NCBI RefSeq assembly: GCF_025989125.1
Contig: NZ_JAPDNR010000001.1
Span: forward strand, 1,656,301-1,720,300
Direction of reading: 5' to 3'
Length of the DNA: 64,000 nt
Source of the DNA: Chitinophaga nivalis
GTDB taxonomy: Bacteria; Bacteroidota; Bacteroidia; Chitinophagales; Chitinophagaceae
Shown here: in pieces, positions 25,011 to 34,601 of the stretch
Position numbering within the stretch: the stretch's first letter is position 1
Layout: each line of letters starts with the position of its first letter
Notes under the pieces: model-generated
The model's input: the letters and a program-made list of their open reading frames with translations, nothing else
Told to the model about the DNA's origin: nothing
Database searches by the model: none
Position numbers and translations under genes: made by a program

Positions 25011-25868
25011 CTACCCCGCTTCCGCTTTCCTGTACCCCGTTAAATTTATGCCTTTGTGTTTCCTGAAAAACTTGTTCAGATGACTCTCATCTGCAAAGCC
25101 AAATTCAAGGGCAATTTCATTAATACGCCGGTCACTGAATTTTAACCTGTGTTCTATCATCCTGATTTTATAAGTGGCAATAAAATGCTGGATCGTTTCT
25201 CCGCTTTGTGTTTTGAAATAACTGCCCAGATAAGTGGTGGAAATACCAAACGCTTCACCCATCGCTACTGCCTTTAGCTTTTGTGGATAATAGATGTTGG
25301 TTTTGATGTAGTTGATGATTTCCAATATTCTTTTATCAGCATTTTGTTTTAGATGTGCCGGTTTTATTTTGGAAATATTACGGGCAGAAATAACAATCAG
25401 GGCATTGACAAAATGCATGATGAGGTCTTCATTGTAAAGATCCTGGTGATGTATTTCGTGTACAAGTGAATCAACAATGGATTTTACCAGTGCTTCATCC
25501 GGCTTGTTTTTCAGAATACAACCAGACATATGCGTCGCATGATCCAACAGGTGAGCCATATGATCGATACCTTTCCATTGGTATTCTTTTATATAACTGT
25601 GATCAAACCGTACGAGTAGAAACTCAGTGGTGGTGCCAATCTCAAAGGTGTAATGGTCTTGGGGGGTGAGCAGAAAAAGATTGGCTGCACGATACGGCAT
25701 TTCATGGCCGTTAATACGCATGGTACCAGTGCCGGAAATTACATAGGCTACCTGGAAAAAAGTTAATTGTAAAGTTGTAACCGGGCATTCTTCTACCACT
25801 TTATAGAGCACTTCTACTGACTGACGCATATGTTCTTTTCCCATCTTGTAAAAGTACCTTTTTATCAT
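25011..25868 (-). CDS. AraC-family transcriptional regulator
   Basis: A 285-residue regulator with an N-terminal cupin (VAYVISGTGTMRINGHEMPYRAANLFLLTP) and a C-terminal AraC domain (LKAVAMGEAFGISTTYLGSYFKTQSGE and RRINEIALEFGFADESHLNKFFRKHKGI). A start at the Met eight codons in (25844) is also possible. It is divergent from the DHA2-type MFS gene at 25936, the likely target. Confidence 0.88.
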   Translation of the reverse strand: MIKRYFYKMGKEHMRQSVEVLYKVVEECPVTTLQLTFFQVAYVISGTGTMRINGHEMPYRAANLFLLTPQDHYTFEIGTTTEFLLVRFDHSYIKEYQWKGIDHMAHLLDHATHMSGCILKNKPDEALVKSIVDSLVHEIHHQDLYNEDLIMHFVNALIVISARNISKIKPAHLKQNADKRILEIINYIKTNIYYPQKLKAVAMGEAFGISTTYLGSYFKTQSGETIQHFIATYKIRMIEHRLKFSDRRINEIALEFGFADESHLNKFFRKHKGINLTGYRKAEAG

Positions 25869-25902
25869 AGATATGTACCGGGAATTTAGAGGGTAGTCAA
25901 CC

Positions 25903-25910
25903 TATTTTTG
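25903..25910 (+). promoter_or_regulatory. -7 promoter box for DHA2 pump gene
   Basis: TATTTTTG fits TAnnTTTG and lies 25 bases before the pump ATG. No strong -33 TTG is visible, in keeping with activation by the divergent AraC protein. Confidence 0.45.
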
Positions 25911-25935
25911 CCTGCTGAGTATGATAACCTGAAAC

Positions 25936-27477
25936 ATGAAAAAGACTACGTATTTCAACAAGAATTTTATCGCGTTAACAGCTATTTGTCTGGCTTCGCT
26001 GATGTTTGGACTGGAAATTTCCAGCGTCCCCGTTATATTACCGACCCTGGAAAAAGTATTGCACGGTGACTTCAAAGACATGCAATGGATTATGAATGCT
26101 TATACCATTGCCTGTACAACGGTATTGATGGCTACCGGTACATTGGCCGACCGGTATGGCCGGAAACGTGTGTTTATTATCAGCCTGACGGTATTCGGCA
26201 TCACTTCTCTTATTTGCGGACTGGCACAAAACGTAACGGTATTGATTGTCAGTCGCTTCCTGCAGGGAATGGGAGGCGGTGCGATGTTGATCTGCCAGAT
26301 AGCGATCCTTTCTCATCAGTTCCGCGCCGGTGCAGAAAGAGGAAGAGCTTTTGGTATATGGGGAATTGTTTTTGGGATAGGCCTGGGCTTCGGCCCTATT
26401 ATTGGCGGTATGATTGTGGCCGTATCCAACTGGCAATGGGTATTCCTGGTGCATGTGCTGATTACTGCGCTAACCCTCCTGCTGGTGTTCAGCGGAATAG
26501 CCGAGTCCCGCGATCCGCAGGCAGGAAAAGTAGATATAGCAGGTATTGTTACTTTATCGCTGGCGGTGTTTGGATTAACCTATTACATTACGCAGGGGCC
26601 GGAGATCGGCTTTTTCAGTACAACCGGTTACCTGATGATAGCGCTGGTAGTTATTTTTCTGGTTGCTTTTGTGGTGGCAGAAAAAATGAATCCACATCCT
26701 ATGTTTGATTTTTCGGTGTTTCGTATCCGTCATTTTTCAGGTGCCTTGTTAGGCGCTATGGCGATGAATTTCAGCTTCTGGCCATTCATGATTTATCTGC
26801 CGGTATATTTTCAGAGTGGATTGGGTTACGACAGTATTACAGCTGGCCTGGCGTTGCTGGCCTATACCCTGCCAACATTGGTATTTCCGCCGTTGGGAGA
26901 GCGGTTGTCTCTCCGCTTTCAGCCAGGTGTGGTGATTCCTGCGGGATTGTTTATCATAGGAGCTGGATTTATGTTGATGCGGTATGGAGGCATCCGGGAA
27001 GATGCCAGTTGGTTAACCATGTTGCCAGGATCTTTGCTGGCGGGGATTGGATTGGGAATTACCAACACGCTCGTCACTAATACAACTACCGGTGCGGTGC
27101 CGGCTTCCCGCGCGGGTATGGCCTCCGGCATAGATATGAGTGCCCGGCTGATTGCGTTGGCCGTTAATATTGCGCTGATGGGATTCATTTTGCTGGCAGG
27201 TATACTGACTTATCTGAAAGCGGTGTTGCCGGCATCTTTGGATACACAGCAACTGCATGCTGCTGCAGCAAAAATTGCGGCTGGTAGCAGCGATGCGTTG
27301 CCGGCATTACCGGGTGGTGCAGCGCTGGACCCGACTGGGAATATTGTACATGCCGCATTGCTGCAGGGATTTGATGGAGTGATGTTATATGGGGGTATCA
27401 GTATATGGCTGTTGGCGGTGATCAGTTTGATCGTATTTGGGATCAGGAGGCCAGTATCGGCAGTTGCAGGATCGTGA
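25936..27477 (+). CDS. MFS drug transporter, DHA2 (EmrB/QacA) family
   Basis: A 513-residue, 14-segment MFS protein. Visible signatures are the first-segment motif LMFGLEISSVPVILPTL (the D1 position of the family replaced by Glu), MNAYTIACTTVLMATGTLADRYGRKRVF with the loop 2-3 motif GxLADRxGRKR, and motif C in GIVFGIGLGFGPIIGG. These proteins export drugs or toxic compounds by proton antiport. The regulator is the divergent AraC gene. The substrate is unknown. Confidence 0.9.
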   Translation: MKKTTYFNKNFIALTAICLASLMFGLEISSVPVILPTLEKVLHGDFKDMQWIMNAYTIACTTVLMATGTLADRYGRKRVFIISLTVFGITSLICGLAQNVTVLIVSRFLQGMGGGAMLICQIAILSHQFRAGAERGRAFGIWGIVFGIGLGFGPIIGGMIVAVSNWQWVFLVHVLITALTLLLVFSGIAESRDPQAGKVDIAGIVTLSLAVFGLTYYITQGPEIGFFSTTGYLMIALVVIFLVAFVVAEKMNPHPMFDFSVFRIRHFSGALLGAMAMNFSFWPFMIYLPVYFQSGLGYDSITAGLALLAYTLPTLVFPPLGERLSLRFQPGVVIPAGLFIIGAGFMLMRYGGIREDASWLTMLPGSLLAGIGLGITNTLVTNTTTGAVPASRAGMASGIDMSARLIALAVNIALMGFILLAGILTYLKAVLPASLDTQQLHAAAAKIAAGSSDALPALPGGAALDPTGNIVHAALLQGFDGVMLYGGISIWLLAVISLIVFGIRRPVSAVAGS

Positions 27478-27518
27478 AAATCCGGCTGGCGGGCCGGAAG
27501 GAGGGCGTGTTTACGGGA

Positions 27519-27914
27519 TTAGTTTTTATCTGTTGGCAGATAGAAATGAATGGTAAGCGAATCTCCTTTATTAACCTTTAACCGATCGATGTGTACGGAT
27601 CTGAATCCGGTACAGGAAGCCTGCAGGGAATGTACGCCGGGCGACAAAAATACTTTACATCTACCGGATGAATCAGTAACCATATAATGAGGCATTGAGT
27701 CTTTATCCGGCATGATCTGAATACCTGCCAGCGGAAATAAAGGGCTGGAGGCATATTCCCAGGTATGGATGATCAGTACTGCATGGGGGACACTGGTTTG
27801 TCCGGACTTTTTTATCTGATATTTATCTTCTCCCATGTTTGCGGCCAGAAAAGTCCCGCAGTGGCTACAGCTGACAGCTATCAACAGAAAAAATAAAAAC
27901 TTTGCGCTGGACAT
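27519..27914 (-). CDS. Exported protein with carboxypeptidase-regulatory-like domain
   Basis: A 131-residue protein with a signal peptide and possible lipobox (LLIAVSCSHC). Residues about 60-125 form a small beta-sandwich of the CarboxypepD_reg-like type (LAGIQIMPDKD, YMVTDSSGRCKVFLSPGVHSLQASCTGFRSVHI), as found on the front of TonB receptors and surface proteins. Here it is free-standing. Role unknown. Confidence 0.7.
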   Translation of the reverse strand: MSSAKFLFFLLIAVSCSHCGTFLAANMGEDKYQIKKSGQTSVPHAVLIIHTWEYASSPLFPLAGIQIMPDKDSMPHYMVTDSSGRCKVFLSPGVHSLQASCTGFRSVHIDRLKVNKGDSLTIHFYLPTDKN

Positions 27915-28372
27915 GAAAATAGGTTTTAATAGCGTGTTGGAGTGGGTAAGTCGAATGGCTATTACTATCCGGCGAGGTTTTTTTGAGCCGGAATAAAGCC
28001 GTCATAAACCGCTGTATGATTGTCTGATCGGTTCATAGATAGATTTATTGAATGGTGTATGTCAATCAAGCAATTGCTGAAAAATGGTTTCACGGAATAG
28101 GAATACAGGTGGCAGGTGATAACTATCGTTAGCAATACTGTTTTTTACAATAGAAAATTAGTGGATCCGGGCGAGATCAGATCGCAGGGAGCTGACATTT
28201 CTTGATACCTGCCATAACAGGATATTGGCCGTAATGTGGTATAGATAAGCGATACCTGCAGATCATGCTTTTTATGCCGGGAAGGCGATGTTATTTGCTT
28301 AATTAATCAAGCCAGTAAATCAGCCTTGTAAATATCGGAAGAGGAATGTTGCAGTGATCGTGTTGTAAAGAA
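27915..28372. other. Intergenic region, no gene seen
   Basis: About 460 bases with no ORF of coding character and no repeat. Confidence 0.4.
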
Positions 28373-28404
28373 AAGTACCGTATCCAGTTTAGGATACGGT
28401 ACTT
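28373..28404 (-). terminator. Intrinsic terminator after SDR gene
   Basis: AAGTACCGTATCC pairs perfectly with GGATACGGTACTT; on the minus strand it is followed by TTTCTTT. It lies 56 bases past the SDR stop. Confidence 0.75.
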
Positions 28405-28459
28405 GAATAACATAAAGAAGATCCGCTGCAAAAAATAAGCAGGGCTCCCTGGTATATAT

Positions 28460-29278
28460 TTACAGAAACAGATCCGACTGTAGTCTGCCACCGGGAGTAA
28501 CGGCATATTTTTCAAAGTCGGTAATACCTTCCGCTTGCAATACTGCTTCATCAATGAAGTTGTTACCGGTGCAGGTGGCAGCAGGTTTGCTGAGAATATA
28601 GCTAACCGCGTCGGCAATGATCTCCGGTTTGCGGCTCACACTCATGAGGGCATCGCCTCCCAGCAGATTTTTTACTGCGGCGGTAGCAATAGTTGTGGCA
28701 GGCCAGAGTGAGTTAGCGGCGATGCCGTATGGTTTCAGTTCTGCTGCCCATCCTAATGCGAGCATGCTCATATTGTATTTGCTGATGGTGTAGGCAATAT
28801 GGCCGCCCATCCATTTAGGATCCAGGTTGATGGGGGGCGATAAGGTGAGGATATGTGGATTGTTACCAGCTTTCAGATATGGAATACAATGCTGGGTCAT
28901 GAGAAAGGTACCCCGCACATTAATATCATGTATCAGGTCAAATCGTTTGGCGGGTGTTTGTTCGGTATTCGTCAGTTGTATAGCAGAAGCATTGTTGATC
29001 AGTACATCAATACCGCCGAATTTTTCTGCTGCCTGTTTTACGGCCTGTTGTATCTGGGCTTCATCCCGGATGTCTACCTGTACAGGCAACGCCTTGCCGC
29101 CGGCAGCTTCTACTGCTTTGGCCACTGAAAAGATGGTGCCTCCCAGGCGGGGATCTTCTTCTACGCTTTTAGCGGCAATTACAATATTGGCACCTGCTGC
29201 AGCCAGTTTTAAGGCAATAGATTCGCCAATACCACGACTGGCGCCGGTAATAAAAATAGTGCGATTTTGAAACGTCAT
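28460..29278 (-). CDS. SDR oxidoreductase, HSDL2-like
   Basis: A 272-residue classical SDR: TGASRGIG at residues 11-18, NNAS, and the active-site YTISKYNM, which supplies Tyr and Lys. The long insertion after the first helix (AAKSVEEDPRLGGTIFSVAK) matches bacterial relatives of hydroxysteroid dehydrogenase-like 2, which act on acyl or steroid-like substrates. It is transcribed 23 bases after the TPM-domain gene, probably as one unit. Confidence 0.88.
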   Translation of the reverse strand: MTFQNRTIFITGASRGIGESIALKLAAAGANIVIAAKSVEEDPRLGGTIFSVAKAVEAAGGKALPVQVDIRDEAQIQQAVKQAAEKFGGIDVLINNASAIQLTNTEQTPAKRFDLIHDINVRGTFLMTQHCIPYLKAGNNPHILTLSPPINLDPKWMGGHIAYTISKYNMSMLALGWAAELKPYGIAANSLWPATTIATAAVKNLLGGDALMSVSRKPEIIADAVSYILSKPAATCTGNNFIDEAVLQAEGITDFEKYAVTPGGRLQSDLFL

Positions 29279-29301
29279 GTTGCGCTGCTTTTTAAATGAA
29301 T

Positions 29302-29814
29302 CTAAAGTTGTTTGTCCAGGGCAGTTATCAGGGTTTGCAATCCTGTTAACGTGCCATCATAATATCTGCCGGTTTTGAATCCGGGTATAAATCCTGTATT
29401 GATAATGGTTTGGGTGGCTGCATCGGAAAGTATTCCGGTAATGGCATAGCCGTTTTCTATTCTCATCTTCCGGTATGTTTTGGAGATACCAATGAGGATA
29501 CCTTTTTCTTTTTGATCGATGGGGGCGGTCCATTCGCTGAAAAGATGATGTACAAAAGTATCCACGCTGTCTTTCGTCGTCATACCGGCGGGCAATGTAA
29601 CCAGTATAACCCGGATGCCCGTACGTTGCTGGAATGCGTGCAGGAGGCTGTCCAGCGAGGCTTCCTCCCCCGCCGTATAAAGATCTTCGTAATCATTGAT
29701 GGCACTTGTTATAATGGGTGTATCTACCCTGTTTACCGGTGTCTGAGCCGTAGCGCTGATAACCGGTTGGCTGATCAATAAAAACAAAGGGAAAAATAGT
29801 CTGATAAACAGCAT
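29302..29814 (-). CDS. TPM-domain protein, exported
   Basis: A 170-residue protein with an N-terminal signal peptide or anchor (LFIRLFFPLFLLISQPVISATAQ) and one TPM domain (NDYEDLYTAGEEASLDSLLHAF, IRVILVTLPAG, EKGILIGISKTYRKMRIENG and a final GRYYDGTLTGLQTLITAL). TPM domains occur in the PsbQ-repair protein Psb32 and in bacterial YgcG-like proteins, with phosphatase activity reported in some. The usual C-terminal membrane segment is absent. It precedes the SDR gene as first gene of a pair. Confidence 0.82.
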   Translation of the reverse strand: MLFIRLFFPLFLLISQPVISATAQTPVNRVDTPIITSAINDYEDLYTAGEEASLDSLLHAFQQRTGIRVILVTLPAGMTTKDSVDTFVHHLFSEWTAPIDQKEKGILIGISKTYRKMRIENGYAITGILSDAATQTIINTGFIPGFKTGRYYDGTLTGLQTLITALDKQL

Positions 29815-29977
29815 GCTGCGAATGGGTTAAATAATTACAGGATGTCTTTATAAAAATATCGAAAATAAATTGCTTATCCTGAAACAGTTGCAGATATTTC
29901 CCTACCTGCTGATCGCTTTTGCACTAACTTCCCGACAGCAGGTGTGTTACCTGCCGGATACAGGAAAATAAAGGAAG

Positions 29978-30283
29978 ATGACAGACAGGGTAACGATGTT
30001 TTTTGAAGAGCGTCCGGTCATCTGGGGCTTACGGGGAGACCCGCAGTTGTGGGACGCCTTGCAACAGGCTACGCAAACAATACCGGTACCTGCTACCGCA
30101 GTGGAATTGGAAGCTGTTTTATGCAGGTTGTTTCAGGAGCTGACGGGTGAAGTACTGACTGCAGGCAAAACCTTTTTTATGGCGCCATATCATACCGGTG
30201 GTATGTCCGGAGGATTCATCTGTTGTGATTTTTGGATCAATCAGGGTTTTCCATTGATCGGGCAACGATATGCCTGCCGGTAA
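29978..30283 (+). CDS. Hypothetical small cytoplasmic protein
   Basis: A 101-residue protein with no signal or membrane segment. Residues 8-28 (FFEERPVIWGLRGDPQLWDAL) and 66-95 (FMAPYHTGGMSGGFICCDFWI) look conserved and ordered. Similar short proteins seem frequent in this group, but I can give no function. An AGGAAG stretch precedes the ATG. Confidence 0.65.
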   Translation: MTDRVTMFFEERPVIWGLRGDPQLWDALQQATQTIPVPATAVELEAVLCRLFQELTGEVLTAGKTFFMAPYHTGGMSGGFICCDFWINQGFPLIGQRYACR

Positions 30284-30336
30284 CGACAGATCGCACAACC
30301 GTTATGGCTGTACGATCTGTAACCTCACGATCACTT

Positions 30337-30657
30337 TTATACGTTTGATGCAGGGCTTTTTTCGTGGTCGTTATCATTATCATCAAATGATAAAGCCTGT
30401 AAAGCCATCACTGTGGCAGCAGGTAATTTGGTATCATCAATAAACACAATACTGTGTAATTGATCTGATAAATGCAGGTCTATTCCAAACAACTGCAGGA
30501 ATCTTTCCAGCAGGAAAGGCCTGTTGGCAGACCGGCTACCGCATTCATAGCTGTGATAGGTGATCCGGGGGATGCCTATCATATTGCTGATGGTTGTTTG
30601 GGAGAGGTATAACTGTAAGCGGATGGGTTTTAAAAATCTGTTGATATTATGATTCAT
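30337..30657 (-). CDS. XRE-like helix-turn-helix protein
   Basis: A 106-residue protein. Residues 10-45 (IRLQLYLSQTTISNMIGIPRITYHSYECGSR) match the XRE/Cro HTH pattern: a helix, SQxxISxxIGI as recognition helices, then the YxxYExGxR exit. The C-terminal part is acidic. It is probably a DNA-binding regulator; its targets are not evident. Confidence 0.65.
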   Translation of the reverse strand: MNHNINRFLKPIRLQLYLSQTTISNMIGIPRITYHSYECGSRSANRPFLLERFLQLFGIDLHLSDQLHSIVFIDDTKLPAATVMALQALSFDDNDNDHEKSPASNV

Positions 30658-30725
30658 TTTTTATGAATTATGTATAACAATAGTATAAATGTTACAGCCG
30701 TGTGGTGTTTGTAACAAGTAATGAT

Positions 30726-30733
30726 TATATTTG
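30726..30733 (+). promoter_or_regulatory. -7 promoter box before the 52-aa ORF
   Basis: TATATTTG fits TAnnTTTG, with TTTG at 30708-30711 as a rather close -33 candidate. It lies 74 bases before the ATG at 30808. Confidence 0.4.
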
Positions 30734-30807
30734 TGTTGTAATGTGTAATTAGCTGATAAATAGTGTATTAAATTGATCCCTGGTCACTCAATACGATACT
30801 AACGGCA

Positions 30808-30966
30808 ATGCCTGTCCGTTACCGCAATAAAGCGGTAAACATCTACAACAAGGAGAATGTACTTTTAACGGCTGTTAAAAAACCAATGTCGGTAATGATG
30901 GTAGAAGATATTGCCGGAAACCGGAAAAGAAATATTGCTGACCCGCGGCGGGCGCCAGCCTTGTAG
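30808..30966 (+). CDS. Possible small basic protein (52 aa)
   Basis: An ATG-initiated ORF of 52 codons, rich in Arg, Lys and Asn (MPVRYRNKAVNIYNKEN). It is framed by a -7 box 74 bases upstream and a strong terminator from 31008, which is what a small independent gene or a small RNA would show. No family is recognised. The transcript may matter more than the peptide. Confidence 0.35.
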   Translation: MPVRYRNKAVNIYNKENVLLTAVKKPMSVMMVEDIAGNRKRNIADPRRAPAL

Positions 30967-31007
30967 CAATGGGTTCATAAAAGAAGTTTTTGTTCATTCA
31001 AAAACAC

Positions 31008-31055
31008 AAAGGAGAGCTGCCTGTCTGTGCAAAGGAGGGCAGCTTCCTTTTTTTT
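31008..31055 (+). terminator. Intrinsic terminator
   Basis: AAAGGAGAGCTGCC pairs with GGCAGCTTCCTTT, followed by a run of T. It ends the small transcription unit that begins near 30740. Confidence 0.75.
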
Positions 31056-31118
31056 CGTGCCATCGCATTTTGGGCGATACACGAAGTTAAATATTTTATC
31101 TGAAATACATCGATATTT

Positions 31119-31126
31119 TATATTTG
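31119..31126 (+). promoter_or_regulatory. -7 promoter box for DUF1800 operon
   Basis: TATATTTG fits TAnnTTTG and lies about 175 bases before the preferred start at 31302, implying a long leader. No good -33 was seen. Confidence 0.3.
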
Positions 31127-31301
31127 TAAATTATTGATAATCAAATTATTAAAATGATATTTTGTTGATCAATCTGAGAAGATTATTCAATTGAGTAACA
31201 CCCCATACTTGTATATTTACCTACATTTTAACTTGGTTAGATTAAAAAAAATGCTAATTTGGCGGCGTAATCGGCCCCTCGCCACTCAACCATATCACCT
31301 T

Positions 31302-32933
31302 ATGGATCGTCGACAATTCCTAACCTTATCGCCAGACCGCCGTGCGCGGACAAGTACCGCCTTTGCCCGTACCGATACCGGCATCGCACCGTACACCGGT
31401 AGCTGGGGAACCTTACAATTGATTCATCTGCTGAAACGTACGCTATTCGGTGTTTCACCAGCCAACATCCATACTTTCCGCAACCTCAGCATGCAACAGG
31501 CGGTAGACCTGCTCCTGACACCGCAGGCAGCACCCACACCACCTGTCAACAACTATGGGGTAGATGATACCGGCGTAGCCCCCGGCGCTACCTGGGTGAA
31601 GGCACCGCGGGGAGATGCCATGCTGGAGAGGAAAAGAATATCCTCCTATAAGGCGTGGTGGATCGGTCAAATGATTAACCAACCAGCCAGCATACACGAA
31701 AAAATGGTGCTCTTCTGGCACAATCACTTTGTGACAGAAACGGCTATGATACACGATAGCCGGTATAGCTATCAATATAACCTGACGCTGCGGCAATACG
31801 CCCTGGGGAATTTTAAAGACCTGACGAAAGCCGTGACACTGGACCCCGGCATGTTGGTATACCTCAACGGTGACCGTAACTCCAAAGAAGCGGCCGATGA
31901 AAACTACGCCCGGGAATTACATGAATTATTCACCGTAGGTAAAGGGCCGGACTCTCACTATACAGAAGAAGACGTAAGAGCTACCGCCCGCGTGCTCACA
32001 GGTTTCCGGATAAATGACAGCACCATCACCAGCTACTTTGATTCTACCAAGCACGATATTACCAATAAAGCCTTTTCCGGATTTTATGCCAATAAAGTGA
32101 TCTCCGGGAAAACCGGCGCAGAAGGGGCTTCTGAACTGGACGACCTGCTCGGCATTATCTTCCTGCAACCGGAAGCCGCGAAATTTATCTGCCGTAAACT
32201 ATACCGCTTCTTTGTTTACTACGATATAGATGCGGCTACAGAAAAAAATGTGATTGTACCGCTGGCCACTATCTTCCGCGAAAGTGGCTACGATATCCAT
32301 ACCATGCTCAATGCCCTGTTTACCAGCGAACATTTCTACGATCAGCTGAACATGGCTTGTTTGATTAAAAGTCCGGCCGACTTTTGCGTAGGGCTTTGCC
32401 GCGAATACAGCGTTCGTTTTCCGACGGATGAAACAGCGCGATATAAAGCCTGGAACTTCCTGCAAGCCCGCGCGGCAGCCATGCTGCAGAACCTCGGCGA
32501 TCCGCCGCTGGTAGCTGGTTGGGACGCCTATTACCAGGAACCGGCTTTTCATGAGCTATGGATCAATACCGACACCTTGCCTAAACGTAACCAGTTGAGC
32601 GACGGTCTTATCAGCAGCGCCGGTACCAACGGACTGCAGATAGATCCCATCTTTTTTGCGGAGCAGCTCTCCGATCCTGCCAATCCGGTTACCCTGGTCA
32701 ATGACTCGCTGGATATTCTATATCGTGTAGGCGTTTCCGATAACCTGAAAGCATTCCTGAAAAATACCATCCTGCTCAGCGGACAAAGTCCCAATAGTGA
32801 TTACTACTGGACTTCCGCCTGGAAAGCCTATAAAGCTGCTCCTGGTGATGCTGCGAAAAAGCAAGACATCTACATCCGCCTGCAGGCGCTGTACAAGTAC
32901 ATCATGGACCTGTCGGAATACCAATTATCCTGA
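31302..32933 (+). CDS. DUF1800 family protein
   Basis: A 543-residue protein of the DUF1800 family, recognised by HLLKRTLFGVSPANI, MVLFWHNHFVTE, LYLNGDRNSK-type NENYARELHELFTVG, DVRATARVLTGFR and the GWDAYYQEP block near residue 405. The start at 31302 (MDRRQFLTLSPDRR) is taken, giving a twin-Arg-like front; an in-frame ATG at 31251 is the alternative. DUF1800 proteins are nearly always encoded with a DUF1501 partner, as here, 17 bases downstream. Their function is not known; export is assumed. Confidence 0.88.
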   Translation: MDRRQFLTLSPDRRARTSTAFARTDTGIAPYTGSWGTLQLIHLLKRTLFGVSPANIHTFRNLSMQQAVDLLLTPQAAPTPPVNNYGVDDTGVAPGATWVKAPRGDAMLERKRISSYKAWWIGQMINQPASIHEKMVLFWHNHFVTETAMIHDSRYSYQYNLTLRQYALGNFKDLTKAVTLDPGMLVYLNGDRNSKEAADENYARELHELFTVGKGPDSHYTEEDVRATARVLTGFRINDSTITSYFDSTKHDITNKAFSGFYANKVISGKTGAEGASELDDLLGIIFLQPEAAKFICRKLYRFFVYYDIDAATEKNVIVPLATIFRESGYDIHTMLNALFTSEHFYDQLNMACLIKSPADFCVGLCREYSVRFPTDETARYKAWNFLQARAAAMLQNLGDPPLVAGWDAYYQEPAFHELWINTDTLPKRNQLSDGLISSAGTNGLQIDPIFFAEQLSDPANPVTLVNDSLDILYRVGVSDNLKAFLKNTILLSGQSPNSDYYWTSAWKAYKAAPGDAAKKQDIYIRLQALYKYIMDLSEYQLS

Positions 32934-32950
32934 TCCCTGAAAGACCTTTT

Positions 32951-34534
32951 ATGAGAAGAAGAGATTTTCTTAAATACACGGCGCCAGCTACTATTCTGCC
33001 AACGATCCTCAATGGCTTTTCGGTGAAGGCATTTGGCGCATCTTCCATGCTGAACGCATTAGGTAGTGCCGCAAAAGATAATGATCATGTGTTGGTCATG
33101 ATACAGCTGACAGGTGGTAATGATGGCTTGAACATGGTGATACCGCTGGATATTTATGGTCGCTATCAGGCAGCCCGCAGTAACATCGCTATTCCGGAAG
33201 GAAAAGTACTGCGGTTGGATAACTACCGTAAAGCCGGTTTGCATCCTGCCATGAAAGGCGTACAACAATTATACAATGAAGGGAAAGCCTGCATCATACA
33301 AAGCGTAGGATATCCTTCTCCGAATTTCTCCCATTTCCGGGCTACAGATATCTGGCTCAGTGGTTCCGACTCCAATGAAGTCATCACCTCCGGTTGGAGC
33401 GGCCGTTATCTCGAAACGCAGTACCCGGATTTTCCGGACAATTATCCGAATGCAGATACACCAGATCCCCTCGCCATACAGATTGGTTCTATTGTGTCGC
33501 CCGCTTTCCAGGGCAGTAACGCCAGTATGGGTATTGCCATCACCAGCGCTACGGATTTCTATAACCTGATAGACGGGGTAACAGATCCGGCGCCCAATAC
33601 CAAAGCCGGTAAAGAACTGACGTATATCCGCAAGATTGCGCAACAGGCCAACAGCTACGAGAAAACGATTAAATCGGCCGCCGCAAAAGTGACTTCACAA
33701 GGCGCCTATCCTGCGGATAACAGCCTGGCTGCACAGCTGAAAATTGTAGCGCGCCTGGTAGCCGGTGGACTTAAAACCAGGCTGTATATGGTTACAGCCG
33801 GCGGTTTCGATACGCATGCCAGCCAGACCGAATCCGGTGATACGACCAAAGGTGGCCATGCCAAGCTCCTGGGAGATGTATCAGATGCCATCAAAGCATT
33901 CATGGATGACCTCAAAGGGCTCAAGTCTTCCCGGCGGGTCATCGGTATGACCTTCTCTGAATTTGGCCGCCGTATCAAATCCAATTACAGTATGGGTACG
34001 GACCACGGTGCTGCGGCACCGATGATCCTCTTCGGGGATTATGTGAATCAGGGAGTGCTGGGTAATTCGCCTGCTTTACCAGAAGTCACCGCGGTAGCGG
34101 ATAATATCCCCATGCAGTATGATTTCAGGTCGATATATGCTTCCCTGCTGGAGCAATGGTTCTGTGTAGACCAGGACGTGTTGCAATCCATTCTGCAGAA
34201 AGATTATCAGCGGTTGCCCCTGGTCAGTGGCGTGGCCTGCGGCCTTATTACCGGTTTACCGGAGCTCGTACCGGAAGATAAATTCCTGATTACCAATAAT
34301 CCTAATCCCTTTACTTCGGCTACCAACATTACCTATGTGACTGGCAGCGGTCATACCATGATCCAGATTTTTGATACCATGGGCCGTTTGGTGACAGTGC
34401 CGGTAAATAAAGTACATACACCAGGTACCTATACCATTACATTTGATGCCGGCTACCTGCCCAACGGGATCTATTATGCCCGTTTCCAGAACGGCGCCGT
34501 GCAACAGGTACGGCCGATGCTGAAAGTAAACTGA
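32951..34534 (+). CDS. DUF1501 protein with type IX secretion sorting domain
   Basis: A 527-residue protein with a Tat-like signal (MRRRDFLKYTAPATILP) and the DUF1501 fold related to sulfatases: VLVMIQLTGGNDGLNMVIPL, SVGYPSPNFSHFRATDIWLSG, TAGGFDTHASQ and MGTDHGAAAPMILFG. Residues from about 440 form a C-terminal sorting domain (NNPNPFTSATNITY, MIQIFDTMGRLV, YLPNGIYYARFQNG), which directs the protein through the type IX system to the cell surface. It is cotranscribed with the DUF1800 gene. Confidence 0.9.
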   Translation: MRRRDFLKYTAPATILPTILNGFSVKAFGASSMLNALGSAAKDNDHVLVMIQLTGGNDGLNMVIPLDIYGRYQAARSNIAIPEGKVLRLDNYRKAGLHPAMKGVQQLYNEGKACIIQSVGYPSPNFSHFRATDIWLSGSDSNEVITSGWSGRYLETQYPDFPDNYPNADTPDPLAIQIGSIVSPAFQGSNASMGIAITSATDFYNLIDGVTDPAPNTKAGKELTYIRKIAQQANSYEKTIKSAAAKVTSQGAYPADNSLAAQLKIVARLVAGGLKTRLYMVTAGGFDTHASQTESGDTTKGGHAKLLGDVSDAIKAFMDDLKGLKSSRRVIGMTFSEFGRRIKSNYSMGTDHGAAAPMILFGDYVNQGVLGNSPALPEVTAVADNIPMQYDFRSIYASLLEQWFCVDQDVLQSILQKDYQRLPLVSGVACGLITGLPELVPEDKFLITNNPNPFTSATNITYVTGSGHTMIQIFDTMGRLVTVPVNKVHTPGTYTITFDAGYLPNGIYYARFQNGAVQQVRPMLKVN

Positions 34535-34588
34535 TCAGTATCTTTAAGAATATGTTGTGCAACAGTGTTGCAAATAGCTGTTTTTCCC

Positions 34589-34596
34589 TACCTTTG
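34589..34596 (+). promoter_or_regulatory. -7 promoter box for small protein/TonB receptor unit
   Basis: TACCTTTG fits TAnnTTTG, with TTG at 34568-34570 spaced 18 bases away. It ends 5 bases before the GTG at 34602. Confidence 0.55.
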
Positions 34597-34601
34597 CCAA
34601 C

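Noticed and set aside
28303..28617. 104-codon minus ORF
   Set aside because: Overlaps the SDR gene in another frame and runs through the terminator at 28373.
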